From Stenotrophomonas lactitubi (GTDB lineage: Bacteria; Pseudomonadota; Gammaproteobacteria; Xanthomonadales; Xanthomonadaceae), in assembly GCF_002803515.1 (NCBI RefSeq), contig NZ_PHQX01000001.1:248001-312000 (forward strand): a stretch of DNA of 64,000 nt, given 5' to 3'. A program made the position numbers and the translations under genes. Below, piece by piece: positions 62,052-64,000 of the stretch (its first letter is position 1; every line of letters begins with the position of its first letter). The notes beneath the pieces were generated by a model. The model did not search any database. It was given only the letters and a program-made list of their open reading frames with translations, and had not been told where the DNA came from.

Positions 62052-63071
62052 TCAGTCGTCCCAGCCGGCCAGCGCCAGCTTGCCGATGGTGCGGCCGCTG
62101 GCCAGGCGCTGGTGGGCGGTTTCCAGGTTGGCTGCATTGATCGGCCCCAGCACTTCGCTCAGCGTGCCGCGCAACTGCCCCGCATCGATCATGCTGGCGG
62201 CGCGGTTGAGGATGCGGTGCTGCTCGATGCGGTCGGCGGTGGCAAAGCGCGCGCGGGCAAACATGAATTCCCAATGGATGCCGATGCACTTGGCCTTGTA
62301 GGGATCGCCGATGCGCAGCGGGCCGCGCGGTTCGACGATCAGGCCGACATGTCCCTGCGGCGCCAGCAGATGGCCCAGTTCGTCCCAGTAGTGGTCGGTA
62401 TCGGCCAGATTGAGTGCCACCTGCACGTCGTCGATGCCAAGCGCCTGCAGCTGCGGCAGCAGCGGCTGGCGATGATCGATCACATGCTGGGCGCCCATCC
62501 GCCGGCACCAGTCGATCGAGGCTTCACGCGAGGCGGTGGCAATGACCTCGAAGCCGGCGTGGTGGGCCAGCTGGATCGCCATCGAGCCGACGCCGCCGGC
62601 ACCACCGATCACCAGCAGGCGCTGGCCGGCGTGGCGGCGGTCATCAAGCAGCAGGGGCATGCGCTGGAACAGCAGTTCCCACGCGGTCAGGGTGGTCAGC
62701 GGCAGCGCGGCCGCTTCGGCGAAGTCGAGGGTGGTCGGTTTGCGCGCCACCAGCCGCTCATCCACCAGCTGATACTGCGCATTGCAGCCAGGGCGAGTGA
62801 CATCACCGGCGTAGTAGACCTCGTCACCGGAGGCGAACAGGCTGGCCTCCTCGCCCATCGCTTCGACCACGCCTGCCGCGTCCCAGCCGAGAATGCGCGG
62901 AGTATCCAGCGATGCGGCCGACGTGCCTGCACGCAGCTTCCCATCCACGGGATTGACGGAAAGTGCTTCGACACGGATCAGCAGGTCACGGCCCCGCGGC
63001 GGCTGCGGTGGTGGCAGCACCAGATCGCGCAGGGCAGGGGCGGATTCACGGCACAGGGCGACGGCTTTCAT
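62052..63071 (-). CDS. Zinc-type alcohol dehydrogenase/quinone oxidoreductase (MDR family)
   Basis: The 339-aa protein shows VEALSVNPVDGKLR, ILGWDAAGVVEAMG, GDEVYYAGD and the nucleotide-binding VIGGAGGVGSMAIQLA. The structural-zinc cysteines are absent, so it belongs to the zinc-independent quinone-oxidoreductase-like branch despite the family name. GGAG precedes ATG 63071. The reaction is unknown. Confidence 0.88.
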   Translation of the reverse strand: MKAVALCRESAPALRDLVLPPPQPPRGRDLLIRVEALSVNPVDGKLRAGTSAASLDTPRILGWDAAGVVEAMGEEASLFASGDEVYYAGDVTRPGCNAQYQLVDERLVARKPTTLDFAEAAALPLTTLTAWELLFQRMPLLLDDRRHAGQRLLVIGGAGGVGSMAIQLAHHAGFEVIATASREASIDWCRRMGAQHVIDHRQPLLPQLQALGIDDVQVALNLADTDHYWDELGHLLAPQGHVGLIVEPRGPLRIGDPYKAKCIGIHWEFMFARARFATADRIEQHRILNRAASMIDAGQLRGTLSEVLGPINAANLETAHQRLASGRTIGKLALAGWDD

Positions 63072-63430
63072 TGCAGCTCCAGCTCGGTTCCTGTCTGCAT
63101 CATAAGGTTCCTCACCTCGATGGGCGCGCGCTGAACCGCTTTGCGATAAACCAGAGGCAAAACTGTCGCATCTGGCTCTTAAACCCATCCAAACCCTTGT
63201 GGTGTCTGGGTCTTGCGGATTTTCATCATCCTGTATAGGGTTTCAACGTCGGACCGGTGGCCGGTCGTGCGCAGCGCTTCACATGTTACGGGACTGTTAA
63301 CATGACCTTCACCCGCCTGAGCATAATGTTCGCGGCGGTGGCGTGCTGAATCGGCTGTCTGAACATCGACGCAGTAGTGCTGGCCCATGCCTCTACCGGT
63401 TTCATACCCCCGAAATAGGAGCTGTACTCA
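63072..63430 (+). promoter_or_regulatory. Upstream region of ompA with an inverted repeat
   Basis: A 359-bp gap without a gene. CATGTTA (63282-63288) and TAACATG (63298-63304) form an inverted repeat with a 9-bp spacer, about 127 bp before the ompA start, resembling an operator. ACCGG/CCGGT (63253-63265) forms a short hairpin. A TATAGG near 63233 could be a -10 but has no convincing -35. Confidence 0.4.
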
Positions 63431-64000
63431 ATGAACAAGAAGATCCTTACTGCCGCGCTGCTGGGCGGTCTGGCTTTCGCCCAGGCTGCGTCGGCGCAGG
63501 AGTTCGATGACCGCTGGTACCTGACCGGTTCGGCCGGCTTCAACTTCCAGGATAACGACCGTCTGACCAACGACGCTCCGTTCGTGACCCTGGGTCTGGG
63601 CAAGTTCATCAGCCCGAACTGGTCGCTGGATGGTGAGCTGAACTACCAGAACCCGAACTTCGACGCCAACCAGGATCAGAACTGGTCGCAGTACGGCGTG
63701 TCGTTCGATCTGCGTCGCCACTTCATCAAGGAAGGCCGCGGCTGGAACCCCTACATCGTGGGCGGCCTGGGCTACCAGAAGTCTGAAGAAGAGTACGCAG
63801 CTGGCCCGAACGGCCCGGCTGACCGCAAGGACGGCAACCTGGCTGCCAAGCTCGGCGTCGGCCTGCAGACCACCTTCGACAAGCGCGTTGCTGTCCGCGC
63901 CGAAGTGGCCTACCGCGCTGACTTCGACGACCAGAGCATCGCCGCGCGCGACGAAAGCTGGTTCGGCGACGTGCTGGCTTCGGTCGGCGTCGTGATCCCG
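63431..64000 (+). CDS. ompA: OmpA-family outer-membrane protein, 5' part
   Basis: The first 190 codons are present; the gene runs off the right edge. A signal peptide (MNKKILTAALLGGLAFAQAA, cleaved near SAQ) is followed by an OmpA-type beta-barrel with alternating strands (WYLTGSAGFNFQDNDRL, WSLDGELNYQNPNF, WNPYIVGGLGYQKS, LAAKLGVGLQTTF). The periplasmic peptidoglycan-binding domain would lie outside the window. Codon use is strongly optimised, as for abundant envelope proteins. Confidence 0.9.
   Translation, partial: MNKKILTAALLGGLAFAQAASAQEFDDRWYLTGSAGFNFQDNDRLTNDAPFVTLGLGKFISPNWSLDGELNYQNPNFDANQDQNWSQYGVSFDLRRHFIKEGRGWNPYIVGGLGYQKSEEEYAAGPNGPADRKDGNLAAKLGVGLQTTFDKRVAVRAEVAYRADFDDQSIAARDESWFGDVLASVGVVIP

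Overview
The window is about 65% GC and comes from a gammaproteobacterium of the Xanthomonadaceae, most likely a Stenotrophomonas of the maltophilia group. The evidence is the protein sequences (a 1384-aa RpoB, TonB-dependent receptors, an OmpA starting MNKKILTAALLGG), the str/S10/spc/alpha gene order without rpmJ after secY, and abundant GTAG-headed palindromes of the SMAG (REP) type described from S. maltophilia. Names rest on motifs and family knowledge read by eye, not on database searches.

Left flank (1-6480): the N-terminal half of a membrane sensor protein runs off the left edge. It is followed by an accessory locus: a TonB-dependent receptor (-) divergent from a secreted cyanophycinase-like S51 peptidase and a secreted isoaspartyl peptidase/asparaginase (+). 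The gene content suggests uptake and breakdown of beta-aspartyl peptides or a cyanophycin-like polymer.

Central core (6530-40240): the translation and transcription supercluster, all on the + strand. It comprises tRNA-Tyr/Gly/Thr-tuf, tRNA-Trp-secE-nusG, rplKAJL-rpoBC, rpsL-rpsG-fusA-tuf, S10-spc (rpsJ to secY) and alpha (rpsM-rpsK-rpsD-rpoA-rplQ). Two nearly identical tuf genes bracket it. Readable signals include strong promoters before the tRNAs, rpsL and rpsJ and one overlapping the end of secY; hairpins in most inter-operon gaps; an intrinsic terminator between rpsN and rpsH; and a clear terminator after rplQ.

Right flank (40240-64000): dsbB, a second TonB receptor divergent from a class II DAHP synthase, an MscS-type channel, an amidase lipoprotein, a DUF2127 protein, typA, ppiB, mdh, an RluA-type pseudouridine synthase, prpE, a hypothetical gene, a SUFU-domain gene, a glutathione S-transferase, a SleB-like hydrolase, fadH, a YczE/YitT-like membrane protein, a zinc-type alcohol dehydrogenase and the 5' part of ompA. 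Most are single-gene units.

The most unusual structure is the repeat architecture of the right flank. Two composite palindromic elements of 514 and 516 bp (44892-45405 and 53332-53847) each carry an inverted pair of 102-bp elements with 24-25-bp terminal inverted repeats. The stems of the two variants differ but remain paired within each element. There are also many SMAG monomers and dimers, a 4-unit 34-bp SMAG array, and a separate GGGGTC...GACCCC palindrome family. One SMAG supplies the stop codon of the mscS-type gene and another encodes the C-terminus of a membrane protein.
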